DNA of 19,150 bases from an uncultured Lachnospiraceae bacterium (GTDB taxonomy: Bacteria; Bacillota; Clostridia; Lachnospirales; Lachnospiraceae), in assembly GCA_947591115.1 (NCBI GenBank), contig CANQCX010000009.1, forward strand, positions 1 to 19,150, given 5' to 3'. The notes under the pieces were generated by a model. It was not told the origin of the DNA. It did not search any database and saw nothing but the letters and a program-made list of their open reading frames with translations. This document shows, piece by piece, positions 6,799 through 13,960 of the stretch (position 1 is the first letter of the stretch; each line of letters starts with the position of its first letter). The position numbers were made by a program, and so were the translations under genes.

Positions 6799-6827
6799 AG
6801 TATAGCACAATCATTGACTTTTTGCAA
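6799..6827 (-). promoter_or_regulatory. Leftward promoter for the ATPase/pRNA unit
   Basis: Minus-strand TTGCAA (6827-6822), 17-bp spacer, TATACT (6804-6799) preceded by TGC, an extended -10. Transcription is expected near 6792, about 40 nt before the TTG start of the ATPase. Its -35 lies within the spacer of the rightward promoter. Confidence 0.65.
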
Positions 6828-6842
6828 TATTTATGGTACACT
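6814..6842 (+). promoter_or_regulatory. Rightward late promoter for lysis and head genes
   Basis: TTGACT (6814-6819), 17-bp spacer, TACACT (6837-6842) with TGG immediately before it (extended -10). TTATGGTACA (6831-6840) is identical to 15189-15198 in the other strong rightward promoter. It faces away from, and overlaps, the ATPase promoter. Confidence 0.7.
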
Positions 6843-6855
6843 TAACTTAAGTTAA
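6842..6855. repeat. 14-bp palindrome at the late transcription start, possible operator
   Basis: TTAACTTAAGTTAA is a perfect palindrome beginning at the last base of the late -10 and covering the expected start of transcription. Its placement suits a dimeric repressor or activator, but no such regulator gene was recognised in the window. Confidence 0.5.
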
Positions 6856-6876
6856 TATGGAAGGGAGGTGAGACCG

Positions 6877-7221
6877 ATGGAATCCATGACACCTGTTTTT
6901 GTGGCACTTATCTTTCATATTATCGATTTACTGACTGGAATTGTGAGCGCAGTGCGGAACAAAGAACTTGACAGCAGTAAAATGCGTGATGGTTTGTTTA
7001 AGAAAATAGGATTTCTGTTCTGCTATCTGGTAGCGTATATTATCGATGTCTATGGAACACAGATAGGCATGACGTTATCCGTAAAGCTTCTTCCAGCAAT
7101 CGTGCTTTACACAGTTACAACAGAAATCATTTCAATAATTGAAAACATATCCAAAATAAATCCTGATTTGCTTCCTGATAAGCTGATGGATTTATTTCAT
7201 ATCCACGGAGGTGAAAAGTAA
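6877..7221 (+). CDS. Phage holin, phage_holin_4 (Cp-1-like) family, 114 aa
   Basis: Forms the membrane lesion that times lysis and releases or activates the endolysin. Three hydrophobic segments are visible (about 5-26, 43-60 and 68-88). The conserved cytoplasmic loop of this family is seen as DLLTG (17-21), a KELDS turn and GLFKK (39-43), with an EIISIIEN helix near 83-90. ATG 6877 was preferred over GTG 6868 because the GTG lies within the ribosome binding site AAGGGAGGTGA (6861-6871). The stop overlaps the endolysin start (TAATG). Confidence 0.9.
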   Translation: MESMTPVFVALIFHIIDLLTGIVSAVRNKELDSSKMRDGLFKKIGFLFCYLVAYIIDVYGTQIGMTLSVKLLPAIVLYTVTTEIISIIENISKINPDLLPDKLMDLFHIHGGEK

Positions 7222-7946
7222 TGGGAGATATCCTGAAAGCCGTGCAGATTGCTGTTGATATCGCAAATGATGATTCCCACGGTTATGACCAGACACACAG
7301 AAACGGTCCGGATTATGACTGCAGTTCACTGGTGGCAAAAGCCCTGCATGACGCAGGCTTTGCGGTTGACCTGAATTCATGGACAGGAAATCTGAAAAAT
7401 CAGCTGTTGGCGTGCGGATTCAAAATTGTGCCACTTGCGGACGAGCGGAAGCCGGGGGACATTTTCCTGAACGAAACCCACCACGTTGCCATGTGCGTAG
7501 ACCAGAACACCATTGTTCAGGCGTCCATTAATGAAAAAGGAACAGCCAGAGGTGGGAAGACCGGAGACCAGACCGGGAAAGAGATTCTGGTGCGCAGTTT
7601 TTATCAGTATTCTTACGGCTGGGATTATCACTTTACTTACCCACGTGAAGAACCTGTATCAACAGGCAGGAAGATTGAAGACGCTGTGATTTACGCTGTG
7701 CTCAATGGTAAATATGGTGTTGGTGATGAACGGAAAAAGAAACTGGAAAAGCTTGGCTACAGTTATGAAGAAGTTCAGGGAATCATTAATGACTATTACT
7801 ACGCAAAAGAGCATATGCCGCTGATTCTGGATGTCTGCGCAGGTGAATTCGGAAACGGCCAGAAAAGAAAAGAACTTCTGACAGCCGCAGGTTACGACTG
7901 TGAAAAAGTGCAGAGGGCGGTCAACGCTTATCTGAAATATTTTTAA
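7221..7946 (+). CDS. Endolysin: NlpC/P60-type hydrolase with two CW_7 repeats, 241 aa
   Basis: Degrades host peptidoglycan at lysis. The N-terminal domain (about 1-140) resembles the phage amidase_5 branch of the NlpC/P60 superfamily: catalytic Cys in YDCSS (C34) and His in ETHHVAM (H88). A linker (about 141-151) leads to two Cpl-7-type wall-binding repeats, about 152-193 (AVLNGKYGVGDERKKKLEKL, then YSYEEVQGIIN) and 201-241 (GEFGNGQKRKELL, GYDCEKVQRAVN). CW_7 repeats bind peptidoglycan rather than choline, so the enzyme need not be restricted to choline-containing walls. It overlaps the holin by one base, forming a classic lysis pair. Confidence 0.92.
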   Translation: MGDILKAVQIAVDIANDDSHGYDQTHRNGPDYDCSSLVAKALHDAGFAVDLNSWTGNLKNQLLACGFKIVPLADERKPGDIFLNETHHVAMCVDQNTIVQASINEKGTARGGKTGDQTGKEILVRSFYQYSYGWDYHFTYPREEPVSTGRKIEDAVIYAVLNGKYGVGDERKKKLEKLGYSYEEVQGIINDYYYAKEHMPLILDVCAGEFGNGQKRKELLTAAGYDCEKVQRAVNAYLKYF

Positions 7947-7986
7947 AACAGGCGGTTAAGCTGCTCTGGTGGAAGGAGGTGGAAGA

Positions 7987-9105
7987 ATGCCGTCAATCGA
8001 TTTGTCATACAAGTGGGCTGTACAGCAGTGCAACGCAAATAACGTCGGATATTCCCTGACTTACCGTGCACAGCAGACAGTCAACGGCATCGTCTATTAC
8101 GACTGTTCGTCTTTTATCTATTACGCACTGGTAGCCGGGGCGTTCCCGGTCACGGAAGTTTACGGAGATTCTCCCTTTATCACCACAGACATGATACAGC
8201 CGATGAAGGATATGGGCTTTGAAGAAGTCCCTCTGGACGGCGAGTGGAAACCCGGGGACGTCGGGGTAAGCACAACGCATACGGAAATGGTGTACATAGG
8301 CGGTCACGCTTCCGGAGTCTGTATGGGAGCGCATACCGCAAACGTGCCACTCCCGAATCAGGTCAGTATTGGAAGTTCTTCCGGGGATTCCGGCTATGTA
8401 TCCACAGCTTCCAGATGGAATACCCTGTTAAGATATGGAGATGGGGCGTCAGGTGAAGGAAGCTATCAATGGATTTACGGAGATAATGACGAGTATTTCG
8501 GAGACCCGACACAGCCGTTGTGCGGAAATGACTCTTCCGCTTTGAACAATGCCGCCTGCATCCTGCAATTTTTCTACGCAAAAGGATGGAGCATCAACGC
8601 AATCGCCGCTCTCTGCGGAAACGTACAGCAGGAATCTACATTTAACCCGGCCTTAGTTGAAATAGGCGGCACAGGGCATGGGCTGGTTCAATGGACACCA
8701 CCAGAAGATTTATACAATGTTATGGAAGTTGTGTATGGTCACGCAGAATGGGCGTATGGAGCATGGGTGGACGGAGATAAACAGTGCGGGGTAATCTATG
8801 CGGAGTTTGAGCAGTACACTGGACTGCATGACTGGGGAATTGAAAAACAATGGTACGAGACAGCAGAGTACCCAATCCATTGGGATGAATGGGCAACGAG
8901 TACCGCAGACCCGGGTGACCTTGCCATGGCTTTCCAGTATAACTATGAGCGTCCTGCGGATATCCACCCGGAAAGAGCGGACTTCGCAAGGGCATGGTAT
9001 GATTACCTGCTGACGGTTGACCCTTCCGGAAGGCATCCCACAGACCCGATAAAGCATAAAAATATTATATGGATGAAACCTAAACGGACAATTATCATAA
9101 GATAA
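7987..9105 (+). CDS. Tail-associated peptidoglycan hydrolase, two domains, 372 aa
   Basis: Probable counterpart of phi29 gp13, the tail-tip enzyme that opens the wall during DNA entry. The N-terminal domain is NlpC/P60-like, with YDCSS (C40) and TTHTEMV (H98), similar in plan to the neighbouring endolysin. After a Gly/Ser linker (about 152-165) comes a phage tail lysozyme-like domain: NAACILQFFYAKGWS (188-202), a GNVQQESTFNP helix with candidate catalytic E216, and GHGLVQWTP (230-238). phi29 gp13 instead joins an N-terminal lysozyme to a C-terminal M23 peptidase, so the domain order and peptidase type differ here. ATG 7987 follows GGAGGTGG; the upstream GTG 7969 precedes that site and is disfavoured. 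Confidence 0.85.
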   Translation: MPSIDLSYKWAVQQCNANNVGYSLTYRAQQTVNGIVYYDCSSFIYYALVAGAFPVTEVYGDSPFITTDMIQPMKDMGFEEVPLDGEWKPGDVGVSTTHTEMVYIGGHASGVCMGAHTANVPLPNQVSIGSSSGDSGYVSTASRWNTLLRYGDGASGEGSYQWIYGDNDEYFGDPTQPLCGNDSSALNNAACILQFFYAKGWSINAIAALCGNVQQESTFNPALVEIGGTGHGLVQWTPPEDLYNVMEVVYGHAEWAYGAWVDGDKQCGVIYAEFEQYTGLHDWGIEKQWYETAEYPIHWDEWATSTADPGDLAMAFQYNYERPADIHPERADFARAWYDYLLTVDPSGRHPTDPIKHKNIIWMKPKRTIIIR

Positions 9106-9122
9106 AAAAGGAGGTGATTTCC

Positions 9123-9278
9123 ATGCCTGTTCCTTTTCAGAATGGCCAGTACCTTTTTAAAGAGAGATACATCGTCAAGATAGAAGAGGGCGTCATTACA
9201 GTATCGCCGGATTTTCCGACGTTTGTAAAAAGCGAAGAACTGTTCAATCTTGACAACTGGCAGGATGTTCTCGAATAA
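9123..9278 (+). CDS. Hypothetical protein, 51 aa
   Basis: Short open frame with the best ribosome binding site in the window (AAAGGAGGTGATTTCC, nearly the full 16S 3'-end complement) directly before ATG 9123. The product is compact and acidic, with alternating hydrophobics (YLFKERYIVKIEEGVITVSP), then FPTFVKSEELFNLDNW. The strong site and its place in the late unit suggest an abundant small virion or assembly protein; the function is unknown. TTGACA at 9250-9255 with AATAAT at 9274-9279 inside its end could be a weak promoter for the scaffold and capsid genes. Confidence 0.7.
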   Translation: MPVPFQNGQYLFKERYIVKIEEGVITVSPDFPTFVKSEELFNLDNWQDVLE

Positions 9279-9375
9279 TTCATTATAACTTCTTATTATA
9301 TAATCTGGTGGTGCACGAACCGGAAGACGTGCGGGTTGAGCGGAGGGTAAAATTCGGTATTCAGGAAGGATTATT

Positions 9376-9669
9376 ATGAGCGTATTAAACAGAGATGATT
9401 TTATCAACAGTATCAATACGATAGTAGGAACAGACACGTCAGACAATGCCCTGAAATTCATCGAAGACATGACAGACACGTACAACAGTCTGGAAGAACA
9501 GGCGAATGGTGATGGTGAAAACTGGAAACAGAAATATCAGGAACTGGATAATTCGTGGAAGGAGAAATATAAAAGACGTTTCTTTTCCGGGAATGGCCGC
9601 TCAAATATGCCAACACCTGATGTGCCTGACGAAGAGCATGAGACTACCTACAGCGATTTGTTTAAATAA
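9376..9669 (+). CDS. Probable head scaffolding protein, 97 aa
   Basis: Candidate for the phi29 gp7 role: an internal scaffold that directs prohead assembly and leaves before packaging. Evidence is position directly before the major capsid gene, size (97 aa against 98 for phi29 gp7) and a hydrophilic, helical, charged composition (FIEDMTDTYNSLEEQ, WKQKYQELDNSWKEKYKRR) with a flexible Pro-rich acidic C-terminus ending YSDLFK. No clear sequence identity with gp7 can be claimed by eye. AGGAAGG precedes the ATG. The 97-bp gap before it contains a possible GCACG/CGTGC hairpin (about 9313-9332). Confidence 0.65.
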   Translation: MSVLNRDDFINSINTIVGTDTSDNALKFIEDMTDTYNSLEEQANGDGENWKQKYQELDNSWKEKYKRRFFSGNGRSNMPTPDVPDEEHETTYSDLFK

Positions 9670-9744
9670 ATGATAGTGATAGCAGAATTAATATTCATGT
9701 TGCTTATTTTATACCTGTTGTTTGATTCTATTATAAGGAGGTAA
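9670..9744 (+). CDS. Possible 24-aa hydrophobic microprotein
   Basis: ATG 9670 follows the scaffold stop codon with no gap, and the frame ends at a TAA that overlaps the ribosome binding site of the capsid gene. The product is nearly all hydrophobic (IAELIFMLLILYLLF) with DSIIRR at the end, the form of a single membrane helix. It has no ribosome binding site of its own and could only be made by reinitiation, so it may be chance. Confidence 0.3.
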   Translation: MIVIAELIFMLLILYLLFDSIIRR

Positions 9745-9749
9745 AACAA

Positions 9750-11120
9750 ATGCCGACAAAACCGAAAATTCAGACATTGTCAGCTTCTTCAGCGGACGTC
9801 CTGAACGCTATCAGGACGAACGCTTCCGCTCAGTATCAGGCAGTCGTTCCATTCGCTACAACAGACCTTGGTTCGCTCAAGGCAATCGGGAGCGTACTTA
9901 ACACCTATCCGGGCCTGATGAACGAATTCCTGTCTTCCCTTGTGAACCGCATCGGCTACGTAATGATGAGTTCAAAGAACTATTCAAATCCGTGGTCAAT
10001 GTTCAAAAAGGGCAGGCTGGAACTGGGCGAGACAATCGAGGAGATTTTTGTAGCCCTTGCGAAGCCGTTTGAGTATGACCCTGCCGTTGCCGAAACGGAA
10101 GTTGAAAAGCGGGTTGCCCCGGATGTCATGGCGGCATACCATATCATCAATTACAGGAAGTTTTACAAGGTCACGGTTCAGGAAGAAGAACTGACCCTTG
10201 CGTTCACCAGTTCGGACGGCGTGCTGTCTCTGGTAAGCAGGATTGTGGACTCTCTGTACTCTGCGGCGGCATACGATGAGTTCCTGACCATGAAATACCT
10301 GATAGCGAGGAGCATCGTGGACGGCAAGTTTAAGGCCGTAAAGATTCCGGAAGTAACTGCGGAGAACATGAAGCAGATTGCGTCCATTATAAAAGGGGTG
10401 TCCAACTCTTTCACGTTTATGGGCTCTGATTACAACTACGCAGGCGTGGAAACCTATACGGAAAAAGGCGACCAGTACCTTATCCGGAACACGTCCTTTG
10501 ACGCTACGATGGACGTGGAAGTTCTGGCTTCCGCTTTCAATATGAGCAAGGCGGAATTTGAGGGGCATGGCGTTCTGGTGGATGACTTCGGCGAAGTGAA
10601 TGAGAAACGGCTTGAGATGCTGTTTAAGGATGACCCGAACTATACCGCTCTGTCTTCGGAAGAACTGACCGCTCTGAAAGCCGTTCCCGCAATCCTTGTG
10701 GACAGGGCGTGGTTCATGATTTTTGATAAGCTTGACAAGTTCACTCAGCGTGAGAATGAGCAGGGTATCTACAGGAATCACTGGTATCATGTATGGAAGG
10801 TATTCTCTGCTTCTCCATTTGCGAACGCTGTCGTGTTTGTGAAGGAGGAATCTGCCGCTTCCGCTATCACGATTACGCCTGCGTCCGCTACTGTGGATAA
10901 AGGACAGAGCATCAGCTTCACGGCGGATGTGACCACCACAGGGTTTGCCAGCAAGGCAGTGCAGTGGAGCATCGACAGCACGAAGTCTTCTATCTCGAAT
11001 ACTGGTGTGCTGAAAGTTGCGAAGAATGAAGATAAAGAATCAATCATCGTAACGGCGAAGAGCGTGGCAACGCCGTCGGTAACAAAGACAGCGAAAGTAA
11101 CCGTGAATAGTGGTGAATGA
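9750..11120 (+). CDS. Major capsid protein with C-terminal Ig-like (BIG2) domain, 456 aa
   Basis: Counterpart of phi29 gp8 (448 aa): an HK97-fold shell protein carrying a surface immunoglobulin-like domain. The body (about 1-365) has the expected placement after a scaffold candidate and size for the family. Residues about 372-452 form a group 2 Ig-like repeat: ITITPASATVDKGQSISFTA, QWSIDSTKSS, SNTGVLKVAKN, IIVTAKS and TKTAKVTV. The gene has ATAAGGAGGT before its ATG and a G/C-richer, heavily codon-optimised look compared with the early genes, fitting its high copy number. A structured region and a terminator follow it. Confidence 0.93.
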   Translation: MPTKPKIQTLSASSADVLNAIRTNASAQYQAVVPFATTDLGSLKAIGSVLNTYPGLMNEFLSSLVNRIGYVMMSSKNYSNPWSMFKKGRLELGETIEEIFVALAKPFEYDPAVAETEVEKRVAPDVMAAYHIINYRKFYKVTVQEEELTLAFTSSDGVLSLVSRIVDSLYSAAAYDEFLTMKYLIARSIVDGKFKAVKIPEVTAENMKQIASIIKGVSNSFTFMGSDYNYAGVETYTEKGDQYLIRNTSFDATMDVEVLASAFNMSKAEFEGHGVLVDDFGEVNEKRLEMLFKDDPNYTALSSEELTALKAVPAILVDRAWFMIFDKLDKFTQRENEQGIYRNHWYHVWKVFSASPFANAVVFVKEESAASAITITPASATVDKGQSISFTADVTTTGFASKAVQWSIDSTKSSISNTGVLKVAKNEDKESIIVTAKSVATPSVTKTAKVTVNSGE

Positions 11121-11132
11121 CGCTTGAGGCGA

Positions 11133-11201
11133 GTGCCCACGCCTTTAGGCGTATTTCAATGGCACGAAGCCGACTTGCCGCCGATAGAAACCTTCGGTTT
11201 C
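11133..11201 (+). promoter_or_regulatory. Structured 3' region of the capsid transcript
   Basis: Between the capsid stop and the terminator are nested hairpins: GTGCC/GGCAC (11133-11137 with 11161-11165) enclosing a perfect ACGCC-TTTA-GGCGT hairpin (11139-11152), then GAAACC-TTC-GGTTTC (11187-11201). They could protect the abundant capsid mRNA from 3' decay or assist termination. The region is more G/C-rich than its surroundings. Confidence 0.5.
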
Positions 11202-11225
11202 TGAGGGGGCGTTTCGATTAACAGG

Positions 11226-11264
11226 AAAATCCCCTGTTCCCTGAAATCAGGGAGCAGGGTTTTT
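11226..11264 (+). terminator. Strong terminator after the capsid gene
   Basis: CCCTG-T-TCCCTG (11232-11243) pairs with CAGGGA-G-CAGGG (11248-11259): twelve pairs with one T-G wobble and an AAAT loop, preceded by AAAAT and followed by TTTTTCTTT. It separates the highly expressed head genes from the knob, connector and collar genes, which have no evident promoter of their own and would rely on read-through. Confidence 0.85.
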
Positions 11265-11286
11265 CTTTATAATGGAGGTGGAAGTA

Positions 11287-12891
11287 TTGGCTTATATTGC
11301 TCCTAACTCAACGATTAAATTATTGCAGGATGTTCCGTTGGATAATACGTATAACCACACGATTTACTTTGCGTCAAAACAGGCACAGAGCGACTACTTC
11401 GCCGGGAAGGTTCTGCGGACGTTCAATGAGCATTCCTATGTCAGGATAAACCGGGGGAGAATCCGGTTGCAGACGTATACGGAAAATGTGTATACGTGCA
11501 ATTACCTGATGTTCCAGAATACGGCGTTTGGTGATAAGTGGTTCTATGCGTTTATAAAGTCCTGTGAATATGTTAATAATATCACAACAGAGTTTGAGTT
11601 TGAGATTGATGTGATGCAGACGTGGATGTTTGATTATACATTAGGGGAATGCTTTGTGGAAAGAGAACACGCAATTACGGATTCTCCCGGAGATAATCTT
11701 CAGCCTGAACCTGTAGCCTGTGGTGAGTATGTATTTAATAATTATGATGTGGCGTTTAACTTATCTTCCGATATGGGAGTCGTGATTGCGATTGTAGATA
11801 CCGGAGACGATGGGAAATTTCAGGGTGCTACAATCGATGGAGTATTCTGCGGAACGTTAATGTTTGGAATGCGGTCAAATAATGTTGCAGGAATACTTGA
11901 TAAATTAAATGAATACTCTGCGAAGCCAGACAGCGTGATATCTATTTACACCTGTCCATGGTATTTCATAGGGGGCGGAACTGCTTATGACGGCGTAGCA
12001 CTTCACGCAAAAGGATACGCCACGAGTCCTCCTTCAGTAACTTATTCAATTTCAACAGGAAGTGCCTTGGACGGATATGTGCCGCATAACAAAAAATTAC
12101 TGACTTACCCTTATACTTTCCTGCACGTAGATAATTCCTGTGGCGATTCTCTGGCGTTAAGATATGAGTTTGGAGATATTCCCGGACAGATTTCTCTGGA
12201 ATGTCTGGGAACAGTTACTCAGCCTGTACAGGCGATACTCAGACCTTTTTACTATAAAGGGTCAGGAGTAAATACATTAAACACGGAAACTCTTACATTG
12301 TCTAACTTCCCGCTGTGTTCATGGGGAGTTGACAGCTATCAGGCATTTATCGCCCAGAATGATATGCCTATGAAAGTTGATATTGTGCAGGGGGTCACCA
12401 GTACATTGGGCAGAGCGGCTACCGGAGCGTTATTTGGTGCGTCAGGTGGTTTGGCAGGAGTGGCAGTAGGGGCATTGGGAAACGCTATCGGTGGCGCTGT
12501 AAATACGATAAATTCTATAACTGATAATATGACTTCTGAATATCAGGCCAGTATTAAAGCTGACGTGTTAAAGGGAAATGTATCATCAGGTAATATTAAT
12601 GTGTCACACGGAAAGCACAATTTCTACGCAGGCAGAGTCAGCATCGTACAGGAGCAGGCAAGGAAATTTGATGAGTTTTTCTCTATGTTCGGATATGCGA
12701 CAAACAAAGTAAAAATACCAAATACGCATCACAGGGCACACTGGAACTTTGTAAAGACAAAAGGATGTGTCGCAAAGGGTTCTATCCCTGCGGATGATAT
12801 GGCAAAGATATGTCATATTTATGATAATGGGCTGACCTTCTGGAACAATGGCGATGAAGTCGGCAACTATACTCTGGATAACGATTTATAA
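11287..12891 (+). CDS. Tail knob protein, phi29 gp9 type, 534 aa
   Basis: Forms the hexameric tail knob and, in phi29, the channel through which DNA crosses the host membrane. Matches to gp9 are clear: VPLDNTYNHT near the start; YLMFQN, KWFYAFI and FEIDVMQTWMF (about 73-115); and near the end GYATNKVKIPN (469-479), NFVKTKGC (487-494) and IYDNGLTFW (511-519). A Gly/Ala-rich hydrophobic stretch at about 375-411 corresponds to the gp9 long loops that form the membrane pore. TTG 11287 was chosen because it follows GGAGGTGG by about 8 nt and gives MAYIAPNST, which aligns with phi29 MAYVPLSGT; ATG 11272 lies inside the ribosome binding site. Confidence 0.95.
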   Translation: MAYIAPNSTIKLLQDVPLDNTYNHTIYFASKQAQSDYFAGKVLRTFNEHSYVRINRGRIRLQTYTENVYTCNYLMFQNTAFGDKWFYAFIKSCEYVNNITTEFEFEIDVMQTWMFDYTLGECFVEREHAITDSPGDNLQPEPVACGEYVFNNYDVAFNLSSDMGVVIAIVDTGDDGKFQGATIDGVFCGTLMFGMRSNNVAGILDKLNEYSAKPDSVISIYTCPWYFIGGGTAYDGVALHAKGYATSPPSVTYSISTGSALDGYVPHNKKLLTYPYTFLHVDNSCGDSLALRYEFGDIPGQISLECLGTVTQPVQAILRPFYYKGSGVNTLNTETLTLSNFPLCSWGVDSYQAFIAQNDMPMKVDIVQGVTSTLGRAATGALFGASGGLAGVAVGALGNAIGGAVNTINSITDNMTSEYQASIKADVLKGNVSSGNINVSHGKHNFYAGRVSIVQEQARKFDEFFSMFGYATNKVKIPNTHHRAHWNFVKTKGCVAKGSIPADDMAKICHIYDNGLTFWNNGDEVGNYTLDNDL

Positions 12892-12892
12892 G

Positions 12893-12943
12893 TTGTCTGA
12901 ATATTCATATTAGTTTGATTATCAAAGTATTTCGGTTCATGAC
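12893..12943 (+). repeat. 51-bp direct repeat, copy 1
   Basis: Starts just after the knob gene and matches copy 2 (12967-13017) at 48 of 51 positions, with a period of 74 bp. Each copy holds two short palindromes, TGAATATTCA and TTTGATTATCAAA (6-bp arms around one T). Confidence 0.9.
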
Positions 12944-12966
12944 TTCTCTTGCCGCATTCGTGTAAA

Positions 12967-13017
12967 TTGTCTGAATATTCATATTAGTTTGATTATCAAA
13001 ATATTTCAGTTCCTGAC
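12967..13017 (+). repeat. 51-bp direct repeat, copy 2
   Basis: Second copy, before the connector gene. Differences from copy 1 are at 13001, 13008 and 13013 only. Both internal palindromes are unchanged. The repeat lies upstream of the connector ribosome binding site at 13064, so it is not coding. Confidence 0.9.
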
Positions 13018-13078
13018 CTTTTTTATCTACTTTTACTATACCACTTTTTTCAATTTTAAAATCAGGGAGGTGCAGATT

Positions 13079-13960
13079 TTGGGAAAAAAGAAATTCAATA
13101 TGTTTGATTCCCGCATTATCAACAACAGACTGAAGATGAAATACTATCGGCAGTTGACGGAAATCTACGTTTCAACGATGGAATGGAAAAATATGCCTGA
13201 TACCGTGGACGTAAGATTTCTGGAAATGGTGCTGTTCCGGGAAGGTGCGGCAGTATTTTTCAGGGATGAAGATTTGGGATATCTGGCTTTGCGGATGGTG
13301 GAAGCAGGACAGTATAACCTGTATGATAACCCAACTGTACGATATGGGTACGGAACAAACTATTACAGAAGCGAACGCCTGACACCGGAAAACAGCGTGA
13401 TTATCTGGAATACCTATATGAGAACGCCCAGTTTTCAGGATGCCGAACTGTATGCGTGCAGGCTTTATGAATACGATAAGATTATGGATATGAATATTCG
13501 TGCGCAGAAAACTCCTATCCTGATAGCCTGCGATGAGACGGAACTGTTATCCATGAAAAATGTGTATATGCAGTACGAGGGGGATTACCCTGTTATCTTC
13601 GGCACAAAAGGCCTGAATCCGAAATCGCTCACAGCCTTAAAGACCGACGCCCCCTTCAACGCCGATAAAATCTATCAGATGAAAACTCAGCTTTGGAACG
13701 AAGCCCTTACTTCCGCTGGAATCAGTAATATCAACACGAACAAGAAAGAACGGTTTGTGGTTGATGAGGTGACAAGAAATCTGGGCGGCACTTACGCTAA
13801 CCGGAAATCCCGCCTGAATCCCAGACAGCAGGCATGCAAGGAAATCAACAGGCTGTTTGGGTTAAATATATCGTGTGATTTTATAGATATTGACTCTGAA
13901 CTGATTGAAAAAGATTTTTATCAGAATGCGGAGGGAAATGAAGGGGGTGAAAACGAATGA
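13079..13960 (+). CDS. Head-tail connector (portal), phi29 gp10 type, 293 aa
   Basis: Twelve copies would form the portal ring through which DNA is packaged and on which the pRNA sits in phi29. Strong matches to gp10: MEWKNMPDTVDVRFLE (34-49), RAQKTPILI (141-149), NVYMQYEGDYPVIF (161-174), LKTDAPFNADKI (187-198) and NKKERFVVDEV (221-231), ending with an EINRLFGLN helix. Length is close to phi29 (309 aa). TTG 13079 was chosen: AGGGAGG (13064-13070) lies 8 nt upstream and the resulting MGKKKFN start resembles phi29 MARKRSN; the first in-frame ATG (13100) is too far from that site. The stop overlaps the next ATG (ATGA). Confidence 0.95.
   Translation: MGKKKFNMFDSRIINNRLKMKYYRQLTEIYVSTMEWKNMPDTVDVRFLEMVLFREGAAVFFRDEDLGYLALRMVEAGQYNLYDNPTVRYGYGTNYYRSERLTPENSVIIWNTYMRTPSFQDAELYACRLYEYDKIMDMNIRAQKTPILIACDETELLSMKNVYMQYEGDYPVIFGTKGLNPKSLTALKTDAPFNADKIYQMKTQLWNEALTSAGISNINTNKKERFVVDEVTRNLGGTYANRKSRLNPRQQACKEINRLFGLNISCDFIDIDSELIEKDFYQNAEGNEGGENE

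Noticed and set aside
9996..10790. Long minus-strand frame within the capsid gene (264 codons)
   Set aside because: Antisense to the capsid gene with biased codons, His/Arg/Val-rich translation and no suitable start signals.
12893..13017. CRISPR-like array
   Set aside because: Only two long repeats, no second spacer and no cas genes.
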